Part shown: in pieces, positions 1 to 5,549 of the stretch
How the letters are laid out: every line of letters begins with the position of its first letter
Position numbering within the stretch: position 1 is the stretch's first letter
Assembly (NCBI GenBank): GCA_021781315.1
Contig: JAJXXB010000159.1
Span: 1 to 6,096 of the forward strand
Reading direction: 5' to 3'
From: Actinomycetes bacterium
Lineage (GTDB): Bacteria > Actinomycetota > Acidimicrobiia > Acidimicrobiales > RAAP-2
DNA length: 6,096 nt
Translations under genes and position numbers: made by a program
The notes under the pieces: generated by a model
Seen by the model: the letters and a program-made list of their open reading frames with translations, nothing else
What the model was told of the DNA's origin: nothing
Database searches by the model: none

Positions 1-889
1 GCACCACCGTGGCGCCGCGCACCAGGGCCCGCAGCGAGTCCCAGTCGAGGTAGCGGTCGTTGAACTCGACGAGGTCCTCGACGCCGTAGAGCGAGACCAG
101 CTCCTTGAGCGAGTCGCGGTAGGGGTCGGTGCCGTCGAGGCACAGGTTGGGGTGCGTGTGGCCGGCGATCACGTAGCGCAGGTTCGGGATCTCGTCGCGC
201 AACAGCGACACGGCGTGGATCGCGTGCTCGATGCCCTTGCCCGGCCCGAGCAGGCCCCAGGTCAGGACGACGGGCCGCTCGCCGCGCGCCGGCGAGGCGA
301 AGTTCGAGACCGCTCCGTGGGGCACCACGACGGCGTGGCGCGCGCTGTAGGTGGCGTGAAGTCGGTCTAGGGCCGCCCGGCTCGGCACGATCGCGAGGTC
401 GACCACGTCGAGCAGGCCCTGGACGACGAAGCGCTGATGCGCGCTGGGGTGCTGAAGGACCGTGTGCAAGGTCACGACGACGGGGACGCGAAGTGAGCCC
501 ACGAGGTCGAGGACTTCGTCGCCATCGCGCCCCCCGAAGATCCCGAACTCGTGCTGGATCACCACCACGTCACAGTCGTTGAGGACGTCGACCACCTCCT
601 CGAGCGACGAGGAGTCGTTGCGAACCCAGCAGAGTGTGGCGTCGGCCACGGGGGGTCGCGCGTCGACGAGGCGCACGACCTCGACGTCCCAGTGAGGCTT
701 CGCGGTGAGAATCGCGTCACGCACGTTGGCGGTGAAGGTCGCGATGCCACATTCGGTGGGCGGGTACGTTCCCACGAGGCCGACTCGCTGACGACGCGCG
801 CGGCTCAGCCCGACCGAAGAAATGTCGGACGCTAACCAGTCGGAGCCGAAACGCGGCACCTCGTGTACTTCATGGTTTGGAGAAACCAT
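1..889 (-). CDS. GT4-type glycosyltransferase, 3' end beyond the window
   Basis: The first 296 residues of a retaining, GT-B fold glycosyltransferase; the C-terminus, probably about 80-110 residues with the nucleotide-sugar-binding EX7E region, lies beyond the left edge. Seen: an N-terminal Rossmann start at residues 36-56 with TYPPTECGIATFTANV, QHEFGIFGG at 112-120, TLHTVL at 140-145, PHG at 190-192, the second-domain start WGLLGPGKGIEHAI at 211-224, and AGHTHP at 242-247. This set is typical of a GT family 1/4 branch whose members are often annotated as mannosyltransferases; donor and acceptor cannot be told from sequence. The protein is probably cytosolic, as I see no signal peptide or membrane segment. 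The ATG start at 889 is chosen because GGAGG (896-900) lies 6 bases upstream. The first 30 residues precede the conserved domain and have more A/T-rich codons. The gene follows the small membrane protein gene after 97 bases and may be cotranscribed with it. Confidence 0.9.
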   Translation of the reverse strand, partial: MVSPNHEVHEVPRFGSDWLASDISSVGLSRARRQRVGLVGTYPPTECGIATFTANVRDAILTAKPHWDVEVVRLVDARPPVADATLCWVRNDSSSLEEVVDVLNDCDVVVIQHEFGIFGGRDGDEVLDLVGSLRVPVVVTLHTVLQHPSAHQRFVVQGLLDVVDLAIVPSRAALDRLHATYSARHAVVVPHGAVSNFASPARGERPVVLTWGLLGPGKGIEHAIHAVSLLRDEIPNLRYVIAGHTHPNLCLDGTDPYRDSLKELVSLYGVEDLVEFNDRYLDWDSLRALVRGATVV

Positions 890-890
890 G
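871..890 (-). repeat. Perfect 8-bp inverted repeat enclosing the glycosyltransferase start codon
   Basis: The arms CATGGTTT (871-878) and AAACCATG (883-890) are perfect inverse complements around a 4-base loop. On the mRNA the start codon AUG (889-887) is inside the 5' arm, and the loop reads CUCC. The element could be an mRNA hairpin that limits initiation or a DNA operator for a repressor. It is conspicuously A/T-rich for this DNA. The repeat itself is certain; its function is inferred. Confidence 0.6.
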
Positions 891-895
891 ATCTG

Positions 896-900
896 CCTCC
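896..900 (-). promoter_or_regulatory. Shine-Dalgarno site of the glycosyltransferase gene
   Basis: GGAGG on the minus strand, 6 bases before the ATG at 889. It is a strong match to the 16S rRNA 3' end and decides the start codon. The loop of the downstream inverted repeat (879-882, CUCC in the mRNA) is complementary to it. Confidence 0.8.
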
Positions 901-982
901 AATGAGTCCAGTCTCCCATCAATCGGACGCGAACGCGAACGGACTGGTCAGAGCGGTCGTCGTGGCGAATCGTCGCCGGGTG

Positions 983-1258
983 TCAGTGGAAGAGATTGAG
1001 CAGGGGACTGAGCAACGAGACGATGATCAGCACCAGGACGATCCAGACGACGAGCTTGCCCCCGCGGCGTCGACCGAGGTGCGAGGCGAGCACCCATTCC
1101 TGTTGGGCCATGCCGCTCGGACTGAAGGGGTCGGCCTCGAATCCCGAACCGGCCGCGGGCCACATGATCGGTGGTTCGTCCGCGTTGGCGCCGAGGGGGT
1201 GCGCGGCCGCGGGCGGCCCGTGAGGGTGCGGTTCGCGCGGGCGCCGTCGTCGTGCCAT
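983..1258 (-). CDS. Small hypothetical protein with one C-terminal transmembrane segment
   Basis: A 91-residue protein I cannot assign to a named family. Residues 1-30 are rich in Arg, Pro and His; residues 31-60 are a polar linker (containing EADPFSPSGMAQQEW). A basic patch, GRRRGGK (62-68), comes directly before a hydrophobic segment at about 69-90 (LVVWIVLVLIIVSLLSPLLNLF), and only one residue follows. The basic residues before the segment suggest that the N-terminus faces the cytoplasm, so this would be a tail-anchored membrane protein. There is no signal peptide. The start is uncertain: ATG 1258 has only a G-rich stretch before it, and in-frame Met32 and Met50 are alternatives. The conserved-looking part is residues 38-91. 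It lies upstream of the glycosyltransferase on the same strand and divergent from the oxygenase gene. The sharp, well-formed membrane segment argues against a chance frame. Confidence 0.6.
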   Translation of the reverse strand: MARRRRPREPHPHGPPAAAHPLGANADEPPIMWPAAGSGFEADPFSPSGMAQQEWVLASHLGRRRGGKLVVWIVLVLIIVSLLSPLLNLFH

Positions 1259-1266
1259 CCCCGCCG

Positions 1267-1272
1267 AGCCTA
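1267..1272 (-). promoter_or_regulatory. Possible -10 element for the small membrane protein gene
   Basis: Minus-strand TAGGCT fits TANNNT and ends 8 bases before ATG 1258, so a leaderless or near-leaderless transcript is possible. I see no convincing -35 element. The whole divergent gap to the oxygenase gene is 56 bases. Confidence 0.25.
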
Positions 1273-1302
1273 CGGTTCGGCCCGCGGGACGGATCGATCT
1301 TC

Positions 1303-1308
1303 TACATT
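1303..1308 (+). promoter_or_regulatory. -10 element for the Rieske oxygenase gene, leaderless start likely
   Basis: TACATT (TANNNT type) is followed by six bases and then the GTG at 1315. Transcription would begin at about the G of GTG, which fits leaderless mRNAs common in actinobacteria and explains why no Shine-Dalgarno sequence is seen. No clear -35 hexamer is visible upstream. Confidence 0.45.
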
Positions 1309-1314
1309 GGGCCG

Positions 1315-2322
1315 GTGAACCTGACGAACACCGACACCACCCTGCGCCGCGCCTGGCACACGCTGTGCCGCTCCGAGGAGGTGACCTCGACGCCGAGGGC
1401 CTTTCGCCTCCTCGGTCACACGTGGGTGGCCTACCGCACCGGCGCCGGCCAGCCCCTCGTGTTCCTCGATCGCTGCCCGCATCGCTTCGCTCCGCTCTCG
1501 ATGGGCACCTGCGAGGGGGACACCCTGCGCTGCGTGTACCACGGGTGGGTCTTCGACGAGGACGGGCGCTGCGTCGAGATCCCGGCCCTCGGCGAGGGCG
1601 CGACGCTGCCGTCGCGGGCCCAGCTGACCGCGCCGGCGGGGGTCTTCGAGTCGCACTCGATGCTCTTCATCGCCCCGGATGAACCCCTCACCCCTCGTCC
1701 GCGCATCGCCGTGGCCGAGGATGAGTCGTTCGTGCGCGGCGACCTCGCGGTGATCGAGACCCGCGCCAGCGCGGCATTGCTCGCCGACAACTTCCTCGAC
1801 ATGGCGCACTTTCCCTTCATCCACAAGGGCACCTTCGGCGCGGACGAGGCGCGCGAGGTGCCCAACTACTCGGTCACGCGAGACGGATACACCTTCGAGG
1901 CCACCTACGAGCACGACTTCGCCCATCGCGAGGATCCGGGCGTCGCCGCGGGGATTCGCCCCCTCGTCCAGCGTCGACGGCTGACGTATCGCTACGTCGC
2001 GCCGTTTCACCTCGAGCTCGCGATCGATTTCCTCGACGCGGGTGGATCCAACGTGATCGGCTTCTTCCTCGCACCCATCGACGACGAGCGGGTGCGAATC
2101 TACTCGAGCCTGTGGCGAAACGACCTCGAGGGATCGGTCGAGCGAATGCGCGAAGCCATCGACTTCGAGGTCGCCGTGATCGAGGAGGACCTCGCCCTGC
2201 AGTCGCGCATGGAGGTTCTCTCGATGCCACTCGACATAACGTCCGAGGTGCACACCCGCGCGGACAAGACGACTGTTGAGCTTCGCCGCATCCTCGCCGA
2301 TCTCGTCGCTGCGGCGAGTTGA
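1315..2322 (+). CDS. Rieske [2Fe-2S] non-haem iron oxygenase, alpha subunit (VanA/PobA-like)
   Basis: A 335-residue oxygenase component that would hydroxylate or demethylate an unknown, probably aromatic or cyclic, substrate. The N-terminal Rieske domain binds [2Fe-2S] through C54-x-H56 and C73-x2-H76. The catalytic domain carries DNFLDMAHFPFIH at 158-170, giving iron ligands H165 and H170 and the bridging D162 that passes electrons between subunits; D292 in EEDLALQ is the likely third ligand. All key residues are present. The length and the D-x2-H-x4-H pattern fit class IA enzymes such as vanillate demethylase oxygenase and phenoxybenzoate dioxygenase alpha subunits. GTG 1315 is chosen because homology begins there and a -10 motif lies just upstream; the open frame back to 1171 encodes Arg/Pro-rich, shadow-like sequence. 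No reductase, ferredoxin or small subunit gene is in the window, so the electron donor must be encoded elsewhere. Confidence 0.9.
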   Translation: MNLTNTDTTLRRAWHTLCRSEEVTSTPRAFRLLGHTWVAYRTGAGQPLVFLDRCPHRFAPLSMGTCEGDTLRCVYHGWVFDEDGRCVEIPALGEGATLPSRAQLTAPAGVFESHSMLFIAPDEPLTPRPRIAVAEDESFVRGDLAVIETRASAALLADNFLDMAHFPFIHKGTFGADEAREVPNYSVTRDGYTFEATYEHDFAHREDPGVAAGIRPLVQRRRLTYRYVAPFHLELAIDFLDAGGSNVIGFFLAPIDDERVRIYSSLWRNDLEGSVERMREAIDFEVAVIEEDLALQSRMEVLSMPLDITSEVHTRADKTTVELRRILADLVAAAS

Positions 2323-2357
2323 GTCGCCGTCAATTCGCGCTCCTCGTGGGGCGGTCC

Positions 2358-2363
2358 TACTGT
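2358..2363 (+). promoter_or_regulatory. Possible -10 element of the ppsA promoter
   Basis: TACTGT (TANNNT type) lies 35 bases after the oxygenase stop codon, with a weak -35 candidate TTCGCG at 2334-2339 (18-base spacer). It would give an mRNA leader of about 55 bases containing the palindrome at 2382-2394 and the Shine-Dalgarno site at 2414-2418. It suggests that ppsA can be transcribed separately from the oxygenase gene. Confidence 0.35.
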
Positions 2364-2373
2364 GGGCGTGACG

Positions 2374-2401
2374 GCGCTCGAGAGTGAGTCACTCGCGCTC
2401 G
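2374..2401 (+). promoter_or_regulatory. Palindrome flanked by direct repeats in the ppsA leader, candidate operator
   Basis: GAGTGA (2382-2387) and TCACTC (2389-2394) form a perfect inverted repeat around one central base. Identical GCGCTCG copies at 2374-2380 and 2395-2401 flank it, with starts 21 bases apart, two helical turns. It lies between the -10 candidate and the ribosome binding site, where a bound repressor could block transcription. As RNA the one-base loop cannot form a full hairpin, so a DNA-binding site is more likely. No regulator is identified. Confidence 0.35.
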
Positions 2402-2413
2402 GACCGTCGGAAC

Positions 2414-2418
2414 GGAGG
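2414..2418 (+). promoter_or_regulatory. Shine-Dalgarno site of ppsA
   Basis: GGAGG, 7 bases before ATG 2426. It fixes the start there rather than at the upstream in-frame ATG 2384, which lies inside the leader palindrome. A GTG one codon upstream (2423) is a minor alternative. Confidence 0.8.
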
Positions 2419-2425
2419 CTGTGTG

Positions 2426-4708
2426 ATGGAACTCGTTCGGTGGTTTGAGGACATTCATCTCTCCGATGCGCCACTCGTTGGCGGCAAGGGAGCCAACCTC
2501 GGTGAACTCACCCAGGCCCAGTTGCCGGTCCCCCCGGGCTTCGTCGTCACCTCCGACGCGTATCACTACGCGGTCTCGAGCGCGGGTGTGGAAGCCGCCC
2601 TCGCCGCGGCGATTCTCCACGTCAAGCCCGAGAGCACGGCCGACCTGGCCCGCGCCTCGAAAGAGGCCCAGGAGAACCTGCGCCACCTGACCCTGCCCGA
2701 GGACTTGGCCCGCGCCATTCTCGACGCGTATCACCTCCTGGGCGACCGCGTGCGGGTCGCGGTGCGTTCCTCGGGCACCGGCGAGGACGCCGGTGACACC
2801 TCCTTTGCGGGCATGAACGTCACCTTCACCAACGTCGCGGGCGACGACGAGCTCCTCGCCGCGGTGCGCAACTGCTGGGCGTCGCTCTATGGCGCGCGCG
2901 TGATCTCCTATCGGATCACGCGCGGTCTCTCCGACGTGCCCTCGATGGGCGTGGTCGTCCAGGAGATGGTGCCCTCGGAGAGGTCGGGCGTGATGTTCAC
3001 GGCCGACCCCTCCAACGGCGACACGTCGCGCGTGGTCATCGAGGCCGCCTTCGGCCAGGGCGAGGTCGTGGTGAGCGGCGAGGTCGAGCCCGACACCTAC
3101 GTGCTGACCAAGGACGGCCCAACACTGGTGCACGTGCGCGTGGGGACCAAGGACTTCAAGATCGTGCGCGGCCCCGACGGCGAGGACCTGCACGTCGACC
3201 TGGGTCCCGGCGAGGCCAGCCAGCGCGTCCTGTCTGACGACGAGGCCGTCGACATCGCGCGCCTGGGGCTCGCCACCGAGGCCCACTACGGCAGTCCCCA
3301 GGACACCGAGTGGGCGATCGCCGGCGGCGCCACGTATCTCGTGCAGTCACGCCCAATCACGACCCTGGGTGCGCCCGTCCCCGCCGAGGGCGCCGACGCG
3401 GGTCGGGTGCTGCTGCAGGGCCTCGCTGCCTCGAGCGGGCGCGCTTCCGGCGCGGTGCGCATCCTCGCCTCGGCCGATGAGGGCGATTCGCTGATCGACG
3501 GCGAGGTGCTGGTCGCGCACATGACGAGCCCCGACTGGGTGCCGATCATGCGCCGGGCGAGCGCGCTCGTCACTGACGGCGGGGGCATGACCTGTCACGC
3601 CGCGATCGTCTCGCGCGAGCTCGGCGTGCCCTGCGTGGTGGGGGCGCGCACCGCGACGACGGTGCTGCGCAACGGCGAGATCGTCACCGTCGACGGCGCC
3701 CAGGGCACCGTGTTCGAGGGCGACCTGACTCAGAAGGCGGCCAGCCAACCCACCACGGTGAGGGCCACGCCCGAGCAGCGCGCGCCGCTGCCACTCGCGA
3801 CGCGCCTCTACGTGAATCTGGCCTTCGCCGATCACGCCGACGAGGTCGCCGCCCTCGACGTCGACGGCGTAGGGCTCTTGCGCGCCGAGTTCATGGTCAC
3901 CGACGCGCTGGCCGGGGTGCACCCCAAGCTCCTGCTCGAGCGCGGCGAGTCGAAGTCCTTCGTCGACGCGATGGCGGCGTCACTCGTGAAGATCACGTCG
4001 GCGTTCGGCAATCGGCCGGTCGTCTATCGCAGCATCGACTTTCGCTCGAACGAGTTCGTGAAGCTCGAAGGTGGGGACCGCTTCGAACCGGTCGAGGAGA
4101 ACCCGATGATCGGCTATCGGGGGTGCTATCGGTACGTGCGCGATCCCGAGGTCTTCAACCTCGAGCTCGAGGTCCTCGCCAAGGTCTACGAGCAGACCCC
4201 CAACCTCACCTTGATGATCCCCTTCGTTCGCACCGCCTGGGAGCTCGAGGCCTGCCTCGAACTGGTAGCCGCGAGCCCCCTGGGCGAGAGCGTGCCGATC
4301 TGGGTGATGGCCGAGGTGCCCTCGGTGGCCTATCGCGTTCCCGAATACGCGGCGATGGGCGTGAGTGGTGTCTCCATCGGCAGCAACGACCTGACCCAGC
4401 TGATGCTCGGGGTGGACCGCGACAGTCAGATCTGCGACGAGCTCTTCGACGAATCCGACGCCGCCGTGCTCGACGCGATCGGGCGGATCATCAGCGCGTC
4501 GCACGCGGCGGGGATCACCTCGTCGCTGTGCGGTCAGGCTCCGTCGAACCACCCGGAGTTCGCCGAGCACCTGGTTCGACTGGGCATCACGTCGATCTCG
4601 GTCAATCCCGACGCCGTCGAGCGAGCGCGGGCGTCGATTGCCCGGGCCGAGTGGCGCCTGCTCCTCGAGTCGGCCGACCCCGCACACCGGGGTCTGGCGT
4701 CTCGCTGA
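2426..4708 (+). CDS. ppsA: Phosphoenolpyruvate synthase (pyruvate, water dikinase)
   Basis: A 760-residue enzyme making phosphoenolpyruvate from pyruvate, ATP and water, with AMP and phosphate released (EC 2.7.9.2); it is cytosolic and serves gluconeogenesis. All three domains are present in order. The N-terminal ATP-grasp part (about 1-330) has GGKGANLGE at 19-27, VRSS at 113-116, VQEM at 178-181, DTEW at 293-296 and QSRP at 307-310. The swivelling phosphohistidine domain has GGGMTCHAA with catalytic H391. The C-terminal TIM barrel (about 445-755) has SIDFRSNE at 536-543, [10 protein letters not shown] from 557, GSNDLTQ at 652-658 and CGQAPS with catalytic C702. E. coli PpsA is 792 residues, so this is full length. 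The barrel with its Cys excludes rifampin phosphotransferase, which lacks it. The ATP-loop stretch reads [15 protein letters not shown], where E. coli PpsA has SSATAED. ATG 2426 follows a strong GGAGG. The gap to the oxygenase gene is 103 bases. Confidence 0.95.
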   Translation: MELVRWFEDIHLSDAPLVGGKGANLGELTQAQLPVPPGFVVTSDAYHYAVSSAGVEAALAAAILHVKPESTADLARASKEAQENLRHLTLPEDLARAILDAYHLLGDRVRVAVRSSGTGEDAGDTSFAGMNVTFTNVAGDDELLAAVRNCWASLYGARVISYRITRGLSDVPSMGVVVQEMVPSERSGVMFTADPSNGDTSRVVIEAAFGQGEVVVSGEVEPDTYVLTKDGPTLVHVRVGTKDFKIVRGPDGEDLHVDLGPGEASQRVLSDDEAVDIARLGLATEAHYGSPQDTEWAIAGGATYLVQSRPITTLGAPVPAEGADAGRVLLQGLAASSGRASGAVRILASADEGDSLIDGEVLVAHMTSPDWVPIMRRASALVTDGGGMTCHAAIVSRELGVPCVVGARTATTVLRNGEIVTVDGAQGTVFEGDLTQKAASQPTTVRATPEQRAPLPLATRLYVNLAFADHADEVAALDVDGVGLLRAEFMVTDALAGVHPKLLLERGESKSFVDAMAASLVKITSAFGNRPVVYRSIDFRSNEFVKLEGGDRFEPVEENPMIGYRGCYRYVRDPEVFNLELEVLAKVYEQTPNLTLMIPFVRTAWELEACLELVAASPLGESVPIWVMAEVPSVAYRVPEYAAMGVSGVSIGSNDLTQLMLGVDRDSQICDELFDESDAAVLDAIGRIISASHAAGITSSLCGQAPSNHPEFAEHLVRLGITSISVNPDAVERARASIARAEWRLLLESADPAHRGLASR

Positions 4709-4716
4709 CACGACTC

Positions 4717-4735
4717 GGCTGCCGTCGTGGCAGCC
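4717..4735 (+). terminator. GC-rich hairpin after ppsA, candidate terminator
   Basis: GGCTGCC (4717-4723) and GGCAGCC (4729-4735) form a perfect 7-bp stem with a 5-base loop, 8 bases after the ppsA stop. No U-tract follows, so it may be a U-less actinobacterial terminator or a 3'-end stabilising stem. Confidence 0.5.
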
Positions 4736-4770
4736 AGGGATATCGTGAGAGTTACGCGAGTCTGACGCTG

Positions 4771-4787
4771 GCCCCACGTGGTGGGGC
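4771..4787 (+). promoter_or_regulatory. Perfect inverted repeat at the vapB promoter, candidate autoregulatory operator
   Basis: GCCCCAC (4771-4777) and GTGGGGC (4781-4787) are exact inverse complements around GTG, with an inner CCACGTGG palindrome. The repeat fills the spacer just upstream of the -10 candidate at 4790. Toxin-antitoxin operons are usually repressed by the antitoxin or the antitoxin-toxin complex binding such repeats, so this is the likely site for the VapB-like protein. It could instead be a second terminator hairpin for ppsA. Confidence 0.5.
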
Positions 4788-4789
4788 GC

Positions 4790-4795
4790 TATTCT
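4790..4795 (+). promoter_or_regulatory. -10 element of the toxin-antitoxin operon
   Basis: TATTCT (TANNNT type) lies 8 bases before ATG 4804, with an A/T-rich stretch between and no Shine-Dalgarno sequence, so the vapB mRNA is probably leaderless or nearly so. No good -35 hexamer is seen; the inverted repeat occupies the spacer region. Confidence 0.5.
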
Positions 4796-4803
4796 TTACA
4801 AAT

Positions 4804-5046
4804 ATGGCGAAAGTAAAGAAACGGTGGCGTAGCACCAGGATCAGCGAGAAGCATCAGGTGACCATTCCCGTGGACGCGATGCGAGTCGCTGGCTTGCGGG
4901 CGGGCGAACGAGTCATCGCCAGGGCCGACGGACCCGGACGAGTGGTGCTCGAGCGAGAAGAGGACGTGCTGGAGACATTCGCGGGGTGTCTGACGGGCGT
5001 CTACGACCGCGAAGTCCTCGAGCAGCTTCGTGACGAATGGGACTGA
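4804..5046 (+). CDS. vapB: AbrB-type antitoxin of a VapBC pair
   Basis: An 80-residue antitoxin. Residues about 10-52 form a SpoVT/AbrB-type DNA-binding swapped-hairpin domain: ISEKHQVTIP at 13-22, AGLRAGERVIAR at 29-40, VVLE at 47-50. The C-terminal 51-80 (acidic, with EEDVLETFAG and DREVLEQLRDEWD) is the likely helix that binds and blocks the toxin. The N-terminus is Lys/Arg-rich (MAKVKKRWRSTR). The consensus ISEKGQVTIP has Gly where this protein has His17, a change I recall from related actinobacterial antitoxins. ATG 4804 is chosen because the domain starts just after it and a -10 motif is 8 bases upstream; the frame is open much further upstream inside ppsA, but that part is a shadow. 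It overlaps the toxin gene by 10 bases. The protein likely represses its own promoter through the inverted repeat at 4771-4787. Confidence 0.88.
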   Translation: MAKVKKRWRSTRISEKHQVTIPVDAMRVAGLRAGERVIARADGPGRVVLEREEDVLETFAGCLTGVYDREVLEQLRDEWD

Positions 5047-5453
5047 CCGTCATTGACGCCGGGGTTCTCATTGGATTTTTCGATGAGAGTGACGCCCACC
5101 ATCTCGGGGCGAGCAAGGAATTAGCGAACGCCCGACAGCGAGGTGATCAGATCGCCGTTCCCGCCTCAACCCTTGCGGAATCCCTCGTATCCCCGGCACG
5201 CGATGGCGAATCGTCGATCACGGCGGTTCGCGAGTTCATCGAGCGCCTCCCACTGGCAATTGTCGAGCTCGACAGAGACGTTGCCATCGTGGCGGCGAGA
5301 CTGCGCGCTCGTCACGGTCAGAAACTCAAATTGCCCGATGCGCTGGTTGTCGCTACCGCACTTCGCCACGGTGCGGATGTCCTTGTGACCACGGATCGAG
5401 GTTGGCCCACCAAGAGAAGTCTCGGGTTCGACGGACTCCTCATCGTGCTCTAG
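5037..5453 (+). CDS. vapC: PIN-domain ribonuclease toxin of a VapBC pair
   Basis: A 138-residue PIN-domain toxin, expected to be a Mg/Mn-dependent endoribonuclease that stops translation by cutting RNA when the antitoxin is lost. The four acidic metal-binding positions are visible: D7 in VIDAGVLIGFFD, E48 in STLAESL, D101 in KLPDALVVATA and D120 in VTTDRGW. The size fits the usual 125-145 residues and the gene looks intact, so the toxin is probably active. ATG 5037 lies inside the end of the vapB gene (10-base overlap with the stop codon), with only a weak ribosome binding site, so its translation probably depends on coupling to vapB; this keeps toxin below antitoxin. The RNA target cannot be told from sequence. 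A/T-ending codons (TTA, ATT, AAA, GTT) seem more frequent than in ppsA. No clear terminator follows in the 96 bases before the next gene. Confidence 0.9.
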   Translation: MGLTVIDAGVLIGFFDESDAHHLGASKELANARQRGDQIAVPASTLAESLVSPARDGESSITAVREFIERLPLAIVELDRDVAIVAARLRARHGQKLKLPDALVVATALRHGADVLVTTDRGWPTKRSLGFDGLLIVL

Positions 5454-5520
5454 GGACGGTCTGATCGGGCTTGCCGGCGCCAGGTCGCCACGAGCAAACC
5501 TTGGAAGATTCAAGAGTCAC

Positions 5521-5526
5521 TACGAT
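5521..5526 (+). promoter_or_regulatory. Possible -10 element for the thioesterase gene
   Basis: TACGAT (TANNNT type) lies 23 bases before ATG 5550, leaving room for a short leader with the AAGGGG ribosome binding site at 5539-5544 (5-base spacing). No correctly spaced -35 is evident. Confidence 0.3.
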
Positions 5527-5549
5527 GCAGTCGTCGCGAAGGGGAACAC

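Noticed and set aside
152..835. Plus-strand open frames opposite the glycosyltransferase gene
   Set aside because: The minus-strand reading gives clear GT4 motifs over this whole stretch, while the plus-strand frames give none.
930..941. Tandem GAACGC-type hexamer (GCGAACGCGAAC) between the two minus-strand genes
   Set aside because: Two short copies in GC-rich DNA are expected by chance and no array or longer unit is present.
1171..1314. N-terminal extension of the oxygenase from an upstream ATG
   Set aside because: The 48 extra residues are Arg/Pro/Ala-rich with no domain match, overlap the small membrane protein gene on the other strand, and the Rieske fold begins just after GTG 1315.
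863..1318. Plus-strand open frame across the small membrane protein region
   Set aside because: It crosses a Shine-Dalgarno site and start codon of the opposite strand and encodes a charged, featureless product; the minus-strand frame with a membrane segment is the better candidate.
1270..2253. Long minus-strand open frame opposite the oxygenase gene
   Set aside because: It is an antisense shadow: its composition (Arg, Glu, Val, His-rich) mirrors GC-rich codons of the real gene and shows no domain.
2426..4708. Rifampin phosphotransferase or phenylphosphate synthase as the identity of the large dikinase
   Set aside because: Rifampin phosphotransferase lacks the C-terminal TIM barrel with the catalytic Cys, and phenylphosphate synthase is split over separate subunits; here all three PEP synthase domains are in one chain.
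2357..4777. Several minus-strand open frames (2357-3286, 3347-3922, 3980-4777) opposite ppsA
   Set aside because: All are opposite well-conserved PEP synthase domains and have low-complexity, shadow-like translations with no motif.
4123..4803. Upstream extension of the antitoxin frame into ppsA
   Set aside because: It is an Arg-rich out-of-frame reading of the PEP synthase barrel; the AbrB domain starts only after 4804, where a promoter motif is seen.
5454..5549. Terminator after vapC
   Set aside because: The GCCGGC/GGCGCC self-complementary bits do not extend to a stem with a sensible loop, and no T run follows.
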